A DNA stretch of 32,915 bases from the NCBI RefSeq assembly GCF_022229005.1, contig NZ_JAKKFD010000057.1:1-32915 (forward strand). Reading direction: 5' to 3'. This document shows, piece by piece, positions 23,674 to 32,915 of the stretch (its first letter is position 1; the number at the start of each line of letters is the position of its first letter). The position numbers were made by a program, and so were the translations under genes. The DNA is from Micromonospora trifolii (GTDB lineage: Bacteria; Actinomycetota; Actinomycetes; Mycobacteriales; Micromonosporaceae). The notes beneath the pieces were generated by a model. The model did no database searches and was not told the origin of the DNA. It saw only the letters and a program-made list of their open reading frames with translations.

Positions 23674-25662
23674 TCAGTTGGCGGCGGCGGGCGGCAGCAC
23701 CTCGTCGGCGCGGTAGGTGCCCAGCGGCATGACCACCGGCTCGGGACCGGTCGCGTCGACGAACGGGGTGGGCGAGTCGGCGACCGCGAACTGGGTCCGG
23801 TACAGCTCGGCGTAGAGCCCGCCGACAGCTACCAACTCCTCGTGCCGCCCCCGCTCGACGATCCGCCCACCGTCCAGGACCAGGATCTGGTCGGCGTCGC
23901 GCACCGTGGAGAGCCGGTGCGCGATCACCAGCGCGGTACGCCCGGCCAGCGCCACGGACAGCGCCCGCTGCACCGCCGCCTCGCTCTCCGAGTCCAGGTG
24001 TGCGGTCGCCTCGTCGAGGATCACGATCGACGGGGCCTTGAGCAGCAGCCGCGCGATCGCGATGCGCTGCTTTTCACCGCCGGAGAACCGGTAGCCGCGC
24101 TCCCCCACAGTGGTGTCCAGACCGTCGGGCAGCGCCCGGACCAGATCGGCCACCTGCGCCCCGGCCAGCGCCGCCCAGATCTCGTCGTCGGTGGCGTCCG
24201 GCTTGGCGTAGCGAAGATTCTCGGCGATCGTCTCGTGGAACAGGTGCGAATCCTGGGTGACCACACCGATCTCGTCCCGCAGGGAGGCCAGCGTCGCGTC
24301 GCGCACGTCCACCCCGCCGACGAGCACCTGCCCGTCGCTGACATCGTAGATCCGGGAGATGAGCATCGACAGTGTCGACTTGCCCGCCCCGGACGGGCCG
24401 ACCAGCGCGACCATCTGCCCCGGCTCGACGCTGAACGAGACCCCCTTGAGCACCGGCTCGTTGACGGTCCGGTCGAGCGTGGCGACCTCCTCCAGGGAGG
24501 CGAGGGAGATCTCGGCGGCGCTCGGGTAGCGGAAACGCACGTCGCGGAAGTCGACCCGACCGGCGCCCACTGGCACCGCCACCGCGTCGGGCTTCTCCAC
24601 GATGCCCGGCTTGAGGTCGAGCACCTCGAAGACCCGGTCGAAGGAGACCAGCGCGCTCATCACGTCCACCCGGACGTTGGAGAGCGCGGTGAGCGGCCCG
24701 TACAGGCGGGTGAGCAGCAGCGCGAGTGTCACCACGGTGCCGGCGCTGACGCCGCCGGTCACCGCGAGCCAGCCGCCGAGACCGTAGGTCAGCGCCTGTG
24801 CCAGTGAGGCGACCAGCAGCATCGCCACGAAGAACGTGCGGGAGTACATCGCGGACTGGATGCCGATGTCCCGGACCCGCTCGGCCCGGTCGCCGAACCG
24901 GCGGGCCTCGATCTCGGGCTGACCGAAGAGCTTCACCAGCAGCGCGCCGGCCACCCCGAACCGCTCGGTCATTGTCGCGTTCATCTTGGCGTCGAGGTTG
25001 TACGCCTCGCGGGTGATGTCCGCCAACCGCCGACCGACCCGACGCGCCGGAATGATGAAGATCGGCAGCAGCACCAGTGAGAGCGCGGTGATCTGCCAGG
25101 AGAGGGTGAACATCACCGCCGCGGTGAGCACCAGCTGGATGACGTTGCTGACCACACCGGACAGGGTGGAGGTGAACGCCCGCTGGGCGCCGAGCACGTC
25201 GTTGTTGAGCCTGCTGACGAGCGCGCCGGTCTGGGTACGGGTGAAGAACTGCAACGGCATCCGCTGCACGTGGTCGTAGACCCGGGTGCGCAGGTTGAAG
25301 ATGATGCCCTCGCCGATGCGGGCGGAATACCACCGTTGGGCCAGCGACAGCAGCGCGTCGGCGACCGCCAGCGCGGCGATGAACAGGGCCAGCCGCACCA
25401 CGAGCCGGCCGGCCTCGGTGCCGCCCCGGTTGATCGCGTTGATCACGTCACCGGCGAGCACCGGGGTGGCCACGCCGATGATGGCGGCCAACACCACGGT
25501 GGCCAGGAAGACGATGATGTCGCGCCGGTAGGGGTGGGCGAAAGCGACGATGCGGCGGGCCACCCCACGCTTGAGCCGGTGGGTGGAGACCTCGTCGCGG
25601 TTGCGCATCGACCGGAGCATGCTCCACCCGGCCATGCCACCGCCGGACATCGGGTTGGACAT
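23674..25662 (-). CDS. ABC transporter, fused permease and ATPase (exporter type)
   Basis: A 662-residue half-transporter of the MsbA/ABCB type. A six-helix ABC membrane domain (about residues 45-335) precedes the ATPase domain: Walker A GPSGAGKST, Q-loop VVTQDSHLF, signature RFSGGEKQR, Walker B IVILDEATAHLD and switch His in VIAHRLST. It would act as a homodimer exporting lipids, peptides or drugs; the substrate is unknown. A 50-residue extension follows the ATPase domain. The start is ATG 25662 with GGAGG 6 nt upstream. It stands alone, convergent with mug. Confidence 0.93.
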   Translation of the reverse strand: MSNPMSGGGMAGWSMLRSMRNRDEVSTHRLKRGVARRIVAFAHPYRRDIIVFLATVVLAAIIGVATPVLAGDVINAINRGGTEAGRLVVRLALFIAALAVADALLSLAQRWYSARIGEGIIFNLRTRVYDHVQRMPLQFFTRTQTGALVSRLNNDVLGAQRAFTSTLSGVVSNVIQLVLTAAVMFTLSWQITALSLVLLPIFIIPARRVGRRLADITREAYNLDAKMNATMTERFGVAGALLVKLFGQPEIEARRFGDRAERVRDIGIQSAMYSRTFFVAMLLVASLAQALTYGLGGWLAVTGGVSAGTVVTLALLLTRLYGPLTALSNVRVDVMSALVSFDRVFEVLDLKPGIVEKPDAVAVPVGAGRVDFRDVRFRYPSAAEISLASLEEVATLDRTVNEPVLKGVSFSVEPGQMVALVGPSGAGKSTLSMLISRIYDVSDGQVLVGGVDVRDATLASLRDEIGVVTQDSHLFHETIAENLRYAKPDATDDEIWAALAGAQVADLVRALPDGLDTTVGERGYRFSGGEKQRIAIARLLLKAPSIVILDEATAHLDSESEAAVQRALSVALAGRTALVIAHRLSTVRDADQILVLDGGRIVERGRHEELVAVGGLYAELYRTQFAVADSPTPFVDATGPEPVVMPLGTYRADEVLPPAAAN

Positions 25663-25764
25663 CGCTCACCTCCGGGTTGCCGGGCGGACCGCACCGTCAG
25701 GTCAATTCTCCCGACGAGTGTGACAACCTCGGTCGTAACCCGGATCTTCCCGTGCGGTCCTTAC

Positions 25765-26532
25765 CTATTCTCCCCTGCCGGCGAGGTCACGCAGCCGACG
25801 GGTCTGTGCCTCCCGCTCGGCGCGCTGCTGGTCGGCGTGCGACCGCCCGCCGGCGCCGGCGAGCAACGCCTTGATCTCCACCACCGCGTCGCGTGCCCCG
25901 GAGAGCAGGCCGGCGGTCAGATCCCGCACCGCGTCGTCCAGCTCGGCCGGGGGCACGACAAGGGTGGCCAGCCCGATCCGGTCCGCCTCGGCGGCGTCCA
26001 ACCGGCGGCCGGTCGCACAGATCTCCAACGCCCGCGAATATCCGACCAACTCGACGAGGCGTTTCGTGCCGGCCAGGTCGGGCACCAGGCCGAGGGTCAC
26101 CTCGGCCATCGACAGCTTCGCGTCCGCGGACAGCACTCGCAGGTCACAGGCGAGCGCGAGCTGGAAGCCGGCACCGATCGCGTGGCCCTGTACGGCCGCG
26201 ACGGAGACGACATCCGGCCGGTGCAGCCAGGTGAAACCGGCCTGGAACTCCGCGATGCGCTCGGCGCACTCCTGCTCGGGCAGCGTGGCCAGCTCGGCGA
26301 AGGACCCCGGGCCCGAGGCGCCCGCCACGGCGAGATCGAGGCCGGCCGAGAACGCGCGACCCTCGCCACGGACCACCACCACCCGCACGTCGCCGGGCAG
26401 GTCGCGGGAGAAGTCGCTCATCGCCTGCCACATGGCGGGCGTCTGGGCATTGAGCACGTCGGGCCGGCACAACGTCACCGTGGCGACCGGCCCGTCGCAA
26501 GTCAGCCGAACCCCGGTCGCCTCGGCGGTCAC
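25765..26532 (-). CDS. Enoyl-CoA hydratase/isomerase family protein
   Basis: A 255-residue crotonase-fold protein. The oxyanion-hole segments are GRAFSAGLDL and GHAIGAGFQLALACDLRV. The catalytic region reads SMAEVTLGLVPDLAGTKRLVELVG, keeping the first Glu and having Asp at the site often occupied by the second acid. Crotonases hydrate or isomerise enoyl-CoA thioesters in fatty-acid or aromatic degradation; the substrate is not evident. The start is taken as GTG 26532 (TAEATGVRLTCDG). An in-frame ATG at 26604 would overlap the upstream HTH gene. It is 46 bp downstream of that gene and may be co-transcribed. Confidence 0.9.
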   Translation of the reverse strand: MTAEATGVRLTCDGPVATVTLCRPDVLNAQTPAMWQAMSDFSRDLPGDVRVVVVRGEGRAFSAGLDLAVAGASGPGSFAELATLPEQECAERIAEFQAGFTWLHRPDVVSVAAVQGHAIGAGFQLALACDLRVLSADAKLSMAEVTLGLVPDLAGTKRLVELVGYSRALEICATGRRLDAAEADRIGLATLVVPPAELDDAVRDLTAGLLSGARDAVVEIKALLAGAGGRSHADQQRAEREAQTRRLRDLAGRGE

Positions 26533-26578
26533 CGGACGTCCCGGGGCGCGGCGCTGGTGGACGACGCTGAGTGGCGGG

Positions 26579-26806
26579 TCACGCCTTCTTGCGGCGCCGG
26601 GCACCGCCGCGCTGACGCAGCTGCACCCCGGACTCGGTGAGCACTCGGTGGATGAACCCGTAGGAACGGCCGGTTGAGGCCGCCAACGCGCGGATGCTCT
26701 CCCCCGAGGTGTACCGCTTTACCAGGTCCTTGGCGAGCGTCTGACGCTCGGCTCCGACGATCCGGCGACCCTTCTCAGTGCTGGTGGCTGTGCCAGTGGC
26801 TGCCAT
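26579..26806 (-). CDS. Small helix-turn-helix DNA-binding protein
   Basis: A 75-residue basic protein. The core GRRIVGAERQTLAKDLVKRY is followed by TSGESIRALAASTGRSYGFI and HRVLTESGVQLRQRGG, which forms a resolvase-like or Lsr2-tail-like helix-turn-helix. It ends in an Arg/Lys-rich tail, ARRRKKA. Very similar small proteins are conserved across actinomycetes and are probably nucleoid or regulatory DNA-binding proteins; the role is not established. The start is ATG 26806 with GAGGA about 7 nt upstream. A TAATAG element in its 5' region (near 26855) could be a -10 box. Confidence 0.88.
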   Translation of the reverse strand: MAATGTATSTEKGRRIVGAERQTLAKDLVKRYTSGESIRALAASTGRSYGFIHRVLTESGVQLRQRGGARRRKKA

Positions 26807-27022
26807 GCTGTGTCCTCACGTCCCAGACTGTGCGGTTCGGATACGGTCCCACCTATTAGACCGCCTCGAACGATCATGCGCCAGATATCAACTCTTCGCC
26901 AACCGACACGCTATGCAATGTCAGCTTCCCGATAGAGTGATCCTGGCGATCCGGCCCGCCGCGGCGTCCGGGCGTACCACAGCTGGAAGCTGGCGGCTGC
27001 CGACGGCCCGTAGCCTTCGGTC

Positions 27023-27622
27023 GTGATCGACCTGTTGAGCACCGCCGGCGCGGCGGCCGTGGTCTTCGTCGCCACCGACATCGACGACATCGTCATCCTG
27101 ACGCTGTTCTTCGTCGCGGCCCGCACCACCGGCCAACCCCGCACCTGGGACATTGTCGCCGGACAATACCTCGGCATCGGCGCGCTCGCGTTGGCCAGCG
27201 CGGTGATCGCGGGTGGACTCCTGGTGGTGCCCGACCCGTGGACGGGGCTGCTCGGCCTGCTGCCGATCACGCTCGGCGTACGCGCGCTACGCAGTTCGGG
27301 CGACGACGAGGCGCCGGCGGTCGTCACCGGGGCGCTCGGCGTGGCCGGGGTGACGATCGCGAACGGCGCCGACAACGTCGCGGTCTACGTACCCGTCTTC
27401 CGCGCCCTCGGCGTGGCCGACAGCGCGGTGTTCCTGCTGGTCTTCGTGCTGCTGATCGCGCTCTGGTGCGCGGCCGGGGCCTGGCTGGGCGGGCACCGGA
27501 GGGTGGTCCGGCTGGTCGAGCGCGCCGGCGCCTGGCTGGTGCCGACGATCTTCATCGCCATCGGGCTGGTGATCCTGGTCAACTCCGGTGTGCTCGGCAG
27601 ACTGGCCGACCTGCTCGGCTGA
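27023..27622 (+). CDS. CadD-type cadmium resistance/cation transporter family protein
   Basis: A 199-residue membrane protein with about five to six hydrophobic helices. The CadD-family signatures are present: VFVATDIDDIVILTLFFVA near residue 14, and its internal counterpart ANGADNVAVYVPVF near 113. The conserved Asp residues in these repeats probably handle the cation. Family members in firmicutes give cadmium resistance, but the actinomycete substrates are unknown. The start is GTG 27023 without a clear ribosome site, so the transcript may be leaderless or nearly so. It is divergent from the HTH gene and convergent with the ABC-F gene. Confidence 0.87.
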   Translation: MIDLLSTAGAAAVVFVATDIDDIVILTLFFVAARTTGQPRTWDIVAGQYLGIGALALASAVIAGGLLVVPDPWTGLLGLLPITLGVRALRSSGDDEAPAVVTGALGVAGVTIANGADNVAVYVPVFRALGVADSAVFLLVFVLLIALWCAAGAWLGGHRRVVRLVERAGAWLVPTIFIAIGLVILVNSGVLGRLADLLG

Positions 27623-27638
27623 GAAGCCGGCCGAGCAG
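27611..27638. terminator. Hairpin between convergent cadD-like and ABC-F genes
   Basis: CTGCTCGGC (27611-27619) pairs with GCCGAGCAG (27630-27638), a perfect 9-bp stem. The left arm lies at the 3' end of the transporter gene and its stop codon falls in the loop. The ABC-F stop is 7 bp away. Confidence 0.55.
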
Positions 27639-27644
27639 CCTCGG

Positions 27645-29249
<1,605 letters not shown>

Positions 29250-29302
29250 GTTTGCGGGCTCGCTCTCGGGGTTCGGAAGGCTGACTCGGGGCACGCGAAA
29301 CG

Positions 29303-29329
29303 GCCGGCGGGCTCAAAGGGCCCGACGGC
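29303..29329. other. Stem-loop in the ABC-F 5' leader
   Basis: GCCGGCGGGC (29303-29312) pairs with GCCCGACGGC (29320-29329) with one mismatch and a 7-nt loop. On the minus strand it lies 54 bp upstream of the ABC-F start. It could be a leader hairpin or an attenuator. The rest of the 29250-29511 gap holds promoters for the two divergent genes; I see nothing else in it. Confidence 0.35.
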
Positions 29330-29511
29330 GCGGGGCGGTTCAGCCTTCGCAGCGCAGCACCTGACAAGTGTACCGGGCGCCGCTGGACGGCCCGCCCGGA
29401 TTACCAATCAAGATCATCGGGTACCGGAACGCCTGTCCGGACCCCGTCCGGCACTCGATGGACGAAACGACACACAAAGACACTCACCGGCATACGGCGA
29501 TCGGGGTCACC

Positions 29512-30435
29512 ATGGAACTCAACGAGCGGGCCGAAATCGACACCTCCCAGGTCAACGACGTGGGCCGCGGTGGCGGATCCGGCGGCGGCTTCGGCATCCC
29601 GATCCCCGGCGGCGGCGGTCGAGGCGGCATCATCGGCATCGTGGTGGCGGTGCTCGTCGCGCTGCTCGGCGGCGGCTTCGGCCTCAACGCCATGACCAAC
29701 GGTGACGAGGGCGGCGGGCAGGCCGGCGGCACCGACCTGGAGCAGTTGTGCTCCCGCGACAACCCCGACCGTCTCGACGACGCGCGCTGCCGCAACGCGC
29801 TCTACGTCAACAGCATCCAGGCCTACTGGCAGAAGGCATACCCGGAGCTGGGCAACGGCAAGTACGAGGCGACCACCACGAACTTCTTCCAGGCCGCCGT
29901 GAACACCGGCTGCGGGCAGGCCGACTCGGGCGTCGGCCCGTTCTACTGTCCGGCCGACCGCAAGGTGTACATCGATCTGAGCTTCTACGACGAGCTGGCC
30001 TCCCGGTTCGGCGCCAAGGGCGAATTCGCCCAGCCCTACGTGCTCGCCCACGAGTACGGCCACCACATCCAGAACCTGCTCGGCACCAACGCGAAGGCCG
30101 GCCAGGGCGACCAGAGCGGTCCCCAATCCGCCTCCGTGCGGCTGGAGTTGCAGGCCGACTGCTACGCCGGCGCCTGGGCCAAGCACGCCACCGAGAGCAA
30201 GGACAAGACCGGCCAGGAGCCGCTGTTCACGTCCATCACCCAGACCGACATCAGCGAGGCAGTGCAGGCCGCCGAGGCGATCGGCGACGACAGCATCCAG
30301 GAGCGCTCCGGCGGGCGGGTCAACCCCGACCAGTTCACCCACGGCACGTCCGAGCAGCGCAAGCGCTGGTTCACCCAGGGCTACGACCGCGGCGATCCGA
30401 AGACCTGCGACACCTTCGGCACCGACCAGCTCTGA
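29512..30435 (+). CDS. YpfJ-family neutral zinc metallopeptidase, membrane anchored
   Basis: A 307-residue protein. The first 40 residues are hydrophilic and Gly-rich, followed by one transmembrane helix (about 41-62, GIIGIVVAVLVALLGGGFGL). The extracytoplasmic domain has the zinc motif HEYGHH (HExxH) and the downstream glutamate ligand region RLELQADCYAGAWA, as in the neutral zinc metallopeptidase (DUF/PF04228) family. Cysteine pairs (near LCSRDNPDRLDDARC and TGCGQ...FYC) suggest disulfides. The start is taken at ATG 29512 (MELNERAEIDTSQV), which matches relatives; an upstream in-frame ATG at 29458 is less likely. Substrates are unknown. Confidence 0.92.
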   Translation: MELNERAEIDTSQVNDVGRGGGSGGGFGIPIPGGGGRGGIIGIVVAVLVALLGGGFGLNAMTNGDEGGGQAGGTDLEQLCSRDNPDRLDDARCRNALYVNSIQAYWQKAYPELGNGKYEATTTNFFQAAVNTGCGQADSGVGPFYCPADRKVYIDLSFYDELASRFGAKGEFAQPYVLAHEYGHHIQNLLGTNAKAGQGDQSGPQSASVRLELQADCYAGAWAKHATESKDKTGQEPLFTSITQTDISEAVQAAEAIGDDSIQERSGGRVNPDQFTHGTSEQRKRWFTQGYDRGDPKTCDTFGTDQL

Positions 30436-30446
30436 CCTCGCCCCGA

Positions 30447-30480
30447 GATCGTGGCAGGTCCTTCGGGGCCTGCCACGATC
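30447..30480. terminator. Strong bidirectional terminator with cUUCGg loop
   Basis: GATCGTGGCAGG (30447-30458) and CCTGCCACGATC (30469-30480) form a 12-bp perfect stem. It extends with one wobble and two GC pairs to a C(UUCG)G tetraloop. It lies between the convergent stops at 30435 and 30505. Confidence 0.9.
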
Positions 30481-30504
30481 GTCGTTCCTGCCGCAGCTCC
30501 CGGG

Positions 30505-30864
30505 TCAGGTCAGTCGCGAGACCTGGTAGTGGCCGATGAGCCAGTCATCGCCGACCCGCCGCAGGAGCACGCCGAGGTTGACGGTCAGGGCCGGCCGGTC
30601 GGTGAAGCCGAACTCCACCTCCAGGTAGCCGAGGACCACGTCATCGGCCAGACGGCGGACCTCCCGGATGTCGTACGCGGCGGTCAGGCCGAGCGGCTGT
30701 CCGGCGTAGTACGCGGCGACGCCGCCACGACCGACCGTGTACGGCTGCAACCCCTGGAAGATCGCGTCGTCGGTGAAGCACGCCGCGACCCGATCGGGCT
30801 CGTGGGCGTCGACAGCCGACCTCCACCGGTCGAGGACGGTACGCAGAATCTCCGCGTCGGACAT
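30505..30864 (-). CDS. SnoaL/NTF2-like (SgcJ/EcaC-type) protein
   Basis: A 119-residue single-domain protein with the NTF2-like cone fold pattern. It has an N-terminal helix pair (EILRTVLDRWRSAVDAHEPDRVAACFTDDAIFQG), a YYAG element, and a strand-rich second half ending LGVLLRRVGDDWLIGHYQVSRL. SgcJ/EcaC-type relatives are linked to natural-product pathways, but many such proteins are stand-alone enzymes or binding proteins with no known ligand. The start is ATG 30864 with AGGGAG 6 nt upstream. It is followed on the same strand, upstream, by the muconolactone isomerase-like gene (65-bp gap). Confidence 0.88.
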   Translation of the reverse strand: MSDAEILRTVLDRWRSAVDAHEPDRVAACFTDDAIFQGLQPYTVGRGGVAAYYAGQPLGLTAAYDIREVRRLADDVVLGYLEVEFGFTDRPALTVNLGVLLRRVGDDWLIGHYQVSRLT

Positions 30865-30929
30865 GATGATCTCCCTGCTGACGGACGTGTCCCATGGCGT
30901 GCCTGTCGAGCCGGTGTGCCCCCGCAGGC

Positions 30930-31229
30930 TCAGCGAGGTGGCTGCCCCGGGTCGTTCGGGTGCGGCGTCAACGGCGTCACGGTCTCGCGCCGCCAGGCGC
31001 GCAGCGGCATCGACGCGAGCACCGCTTCCAGCTCACCGGCGTCGTCGGCCTGGAACAGCCCCCACGTACGCCACTCCCCCGGCGCCAACGGCGGCCGCCA
31101 CAGCCGCAGAAGGCTGCCCTGGGCGGTCAGCTCGGCCGAACGCGCCGCCTCCCGCGCGCGCATGTCGGCGACGCCGTCCTCCGACGTTCCCCGCGGCACC
31201 GTCGTCACCATGTCAACCAGAAACTCCAC
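30930..31229 (-). CDS. Muconolactone delta-isomerase-like protein
   Basis: A 99-residue protein resembling muconolactone isomerase (CatC). It opens MEFLVDMVTTVP, has REAARSAELTAQGSLLRLWRPP, and continues with WGLFQADDAGELEAVLASMP and LTPHPND. True CatC works in the catechol branch of the beta-ketoadipate pathway; no other cat genes are nearby, so a different or unknown substrate is likely. The start is GTG 31229 with GGAGG 8 nt upstream, in preference to the open extension to 31262. Confidence 0.85.
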   Translation of the reverse strand: MEFLVDMVTTVPRGTSEDGVADMRAREAARSAELTAQGSLLRLWRPPLAPGEWRTWGLFQADDAGELEAVLASMPLRAWRRETVTPLTPHPNDPGQPPR

Positions 31230-31324
31230 GCGCCCATCCTCCGGCGGCCGGCCGGGCAGCACGCCGCGAACCCCGTTTTGGGTGGCGATCGTCTCCCCTC
31301 CCTCACCGCCAGCGAAGGCCGAAA

Positions 31325-31972
31325 TCAGTCCGGGTCGCGCACCAGGATCCGTACCGCCCGGGCCGCACCCACCGCCGCGACCAGCACCGCGTGCCGGGGC
31401 TCCGGCACGTCGAGCAGCCGCTCCGCCCGCAACGGCACGAGCGGGGCCAACCGCCGGTCGGCCAGCACCCCTTCCACCGCCCGTCGGTCACCGCCGCAGA
31501 CCAGGGCGGCGAGCGTCGCCGCCTCCGGCAACAGCAGCCGTACGGCCAGGTCCGCCGCGTCACCCAGCGCAGCCTTCGCCTGGTTGTCACGCCGGCGGGC
31601 GAACCGGTGCTGCGACCATCCCCCCGCAGCGGTACGCCCCTGCACGTACCGGGTGTCCACCTTGGAGACGACGAGGTCGGCGCCCTCGGCCACCCCGAGC
31701 GCCACCGCGCCCTTGCGGGCCAGCAGCAGGCCGATCCGGCGGGGCAGGACGGCGGAGGCCACGAACCCGGCCACATCCACGCCGGCCGGCGCACCCGGCG
31801 GGGAGTACAGCTCGGCGGTTGCCCCGTCCGGGGCGGCGAGCAGCAGGCCGTACTCCTGGGCGCTGGTGGTGGGCGGGCCGTGCCGGTCGGCGAAGCCCTG
31901 GACCCAGCGACCGACGCGGGCCGGGTCGACCTCGACCCACCGGCCTCCGCCGGCTGCGGGTCGACTGGTCAT
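31325..31972 (-). CDS. acVLRF1-family peptidyl-tRNA hydrolase (Vms1-like release factor domain)
   Basis: A 215-residue protein with the actinobacterial Vms1/eRF1-like domain. The defining loop is GRTAAGGWSQHRFARRRDNQ at residues 112-131, in which Gln121 corresponds to the catalytic Gln of the GSQ/GGQ-like loop. It is preceded by VVSKVDTRYVQ. Eukaryotic Vms1/ANKZF1 cleaves peptidyl-tRNA on stalled 60S ribosomes; by analogy this protein should act in ribosome-associated quality control. The start is ATG 31972. It is single, with weak hairpins around it. Confidence 0.88.
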   Translation of the reverse strand: MTSRPAAGGGRWVEVDPARVGRWVQGFADRHGPPTTSAQEYGLLLAAPDGATAELYSPPGAPAGVDVAGFVASAVLPRRIGLLLARKGAVALGVAEGADLVVSKVDTRYVQGRTAAGGWSQHRFARRRDNQAKAALGDAADLAVRLLLPEAATLAALVCGGDRRAVEGVLADRRLAPLVPLRAERLLDVPEPRHAVLVAAVGAARAVRILVRDPD

Positions 31973-32116
31973 CGCCCGACCGTACGGCACAGCGGACCCA
32001 CCCAGGGCCCCCGGGCGACCCGTGGGCCCCGCTGGGACACACCAGGCGGCACCGCCGGTCCGGCGCGGTCGGGCCCCGGCCGGGCGGCTGAGCCGTCGGA
32101 TGGTTGCCGCGACCGT

Positions 32117-32749
32117 TCAGTCTGGCAGCAACGCGGCCACCGCCAGCGCGGCGATGAGCGCGCTGGAGACCAGGCCGGTGACCAGCCGGCCCCGCGGCCC
32201 GGTCAGCGCCCGGCCGACCACAGTGCCACCGCCGGCGATGACCAGTTGCCAGCTCGCCGACGCCAGGAACACCCCGGCCACGAACAACGCCGCCGGGACC
32301 ATGCCCGAGTCGGCGGTGTCCCGGCGGCCGAGCACCAGCGCGGTGAAGTAGAGCACCGTCATCGGGTTCAGCAGGGTCAATCCGAGCAGCGCCGCGTAGG
32401 CCCGCCCCGGAGTGCTCATGCCCCCACCGTCGCGTGCCGTCGGCGGCCGCCGCGAGCGGTGCGCGGACCACGTCCGCCACAGACCGTGCCCGGCGAGACC
32501 CAGCAGGACCACTGCGGCGACCACCCGCAGTGGCCCGGCGACCGGCGCGATGCTCCCGGCCAGGCCGGCACCGCCGAGCACCGCCACCACCGCGTAGAGC
32601 CCGTCGGCCGTCGCCACCGCGAGCGCTGCGGCCGCACCCACCCGAAAGGAGGTACGGGCGCTGAGCCCCAGGATGAGAATCGCTATCGCGCCGACCGGAA
32701 TGGCGACGCCGTAGCCGGCCACGAGACCGGCCAAAAACGCGCCGCTCAC
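32117..32749 (-). CDS. LysE-family amino-acid exporter
   Basis: A 210-residue protein with about six transmembrane helices and the LysE/RhtB pattern. It has an N-terminal GLVAGYGVAIPVGAIAILIL (the PxGP-type region, here IPVGAIA), TADGLYA near residue 48, and LLGLTLLNPMTVLYFTALVLG (the NP motif) near 121-141. It should export an amino acid or a related small molecule. The start is GTG 32749, with no Shine-Dalgarno of its own. That fits translational coupling to the small upstream ORF whose stop overlaps it (GTGA). Confidence 0.9.
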   Translation of the reverse strand: MSGAFLAGLVAGYGVAIPVGAIAILILGLSARTSFRVGAAAALAVATADGLYAVVAVLGGAGLAGSIAPVAGPLRVVAAVVLLGLAGHGLWRTWSAHRSRRPPTARDGGGMSTPGRAYAALLGLTLLNPMTVLYFTALVLGRRDTADSGMVPAALFVAGVFLASASWQLVIAGGGTVVGRALTGPRGRLVTGLVSSALIAALAVAALLPD

Positions 32750-32850
32750 GAGGGCGGGCGCGGAATCGAGGCGGACCGGGGCACGGTGCGCTGTCGACGC
32801 GCGGCAGTGGCCGCACGGACAGGAACCTGCTTCGGGTACGCCTCAATCAC
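32746..32850 (-). CDS. Possible 34-codon upstream ORF coupled to the LysE gene
   Basis: GTG 32850 is preceded by GGAGG at 6 nt on the minus strand. It opens a frame encoding MIEAYPKQVPVRAATAARRQ, then an Arg/Ser/Pro-rich end, and stops at TGA 32746-32748. This overlaps the LysE start by GTGA. The peptide is basic and has no known domain. It may be a leader peptide that couples translation to the exporter, or a chance frame. The strong ribosome site in front of it, and its absence in front of the LysE gene, argue for use. Confidence 0.4.
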   Translation of the reverse strand: MIEAYPKQVPVRAATAARRQRTVPRSASIPRPPS

Positions 32851-32915
32851 ACGCGCATCCTCCGCGCCGAACCCGCACCCCCGCCACCGAATTTCCCCGC
32901 GCCCCGCGCCCCGCG

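Noticed and set aside
29340..29360. Tiny minus-strand frame (GTG, five codons, TGA) ahead of the ABC-F leader stem-loop, possible attenuator peptide
   Set aside because: No Shine-Dalgarno sequence in front of it, no resemblance to known leader peptides, and no alternative pairing of the stem-loop that would make an attenuator.
30451..32091. 546-codon plus-strand frame in the 30.5-32.1 kb region
   Set aside because: Pro/Arg/Ala-rich shadow of the SnoaL-like, isomerase-like and acVLRF1 genes, and it begins inside a terminator hairpin.

Overview
The window is high-GC DNA from a filamentous actinomycete. Codon use, frequent GTG starts and many ATGA/GTGA stop-start overlaps fit this, as do the family-specific genes: an XRE-DUF5753/DUF397 pair, a conservon (NIT-HATPase kinase, roadblock, DUF742, small GTPase), an ECF42 sigma factor with its DGPF partner, and acVLRF1. 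I infer Micromonosporaceae, most likely Micromonospora or a close relative such as Salinispora. No rRNA, tRNA, CRISPR array, integrase or transposase is visible.

Layout. 1-1.03 kb: the end of a C39-type peptidase, a terminator, and a DedA membrane protein. 1.1-4.1 kb: aconitase with a candidate AcnR operator upstream. 4.1-5.9 kb: hairpins, a small cysteine-containing protein, and a divergent XRE/DUF397 regulator pair. 5.9-7.6 kb: ECF42 sigma factor and DGPF/YciI protein with a candidate ECF-type promoter. 7.6-11.65 kb: a complete four-gene conservon. 11.77-15.69 kb: a translationally coupled diterpenoid operon (P450, class I synthase, class II cyclase). 16.1-19.7 kb: DUF2630, RIO kinase, HAD phosphatase, carbon-nitrogen hydrolase and the TetR regulator AcnR. 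19.8-23.6 kb: a tightly packed run of TIGR04222 membrane protein with a Gly/Cys tail, MNIO (DUF692) enzyme, partner protein, SDR and mismatch-specific DNA glycosylase; two copies of a 79-bp palindromic repeat lie in and after the glycosylase gene. 23.7-32.9 kb: mostly housekeeping and transport genes (ABC exporter, enoyl-CoA hydratase, small HTH protein, CadD-like transporter, ABC-F ATPase, zinc metallopeptidase, SnoaL-like protein, muconolactone isomerase-like protein, acVLRF1, LysE exporter with a possible coupled 34-codon upstream ORF).

How parts work together. The strongest candidate for an under-described system is the TIGR04222-MNIO-partner cassette at 19.8-22.1 kb. A membrane-anchored protein ends in CG6CG5CGG, and the two genes coupled to it encode a putative multinuclear iron oxidase and a putative partner. 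This suggests RiPP-like oxidative modification of cysteines on a membrane protein. A second notable link is regulatory. The TetR protein at 19.16 kb looks like AcnR, and a 20-bp near-palindrome in its own upstream region recurs (17/20 identical) upstream of the aconitase gene 18 kb away. The diterpenoid operon lies directly upstream of the conservon on the same strand. Its class II cyclase has a DxDTT-type motif and its class I synthase a non-canonical Asp-rich motif.
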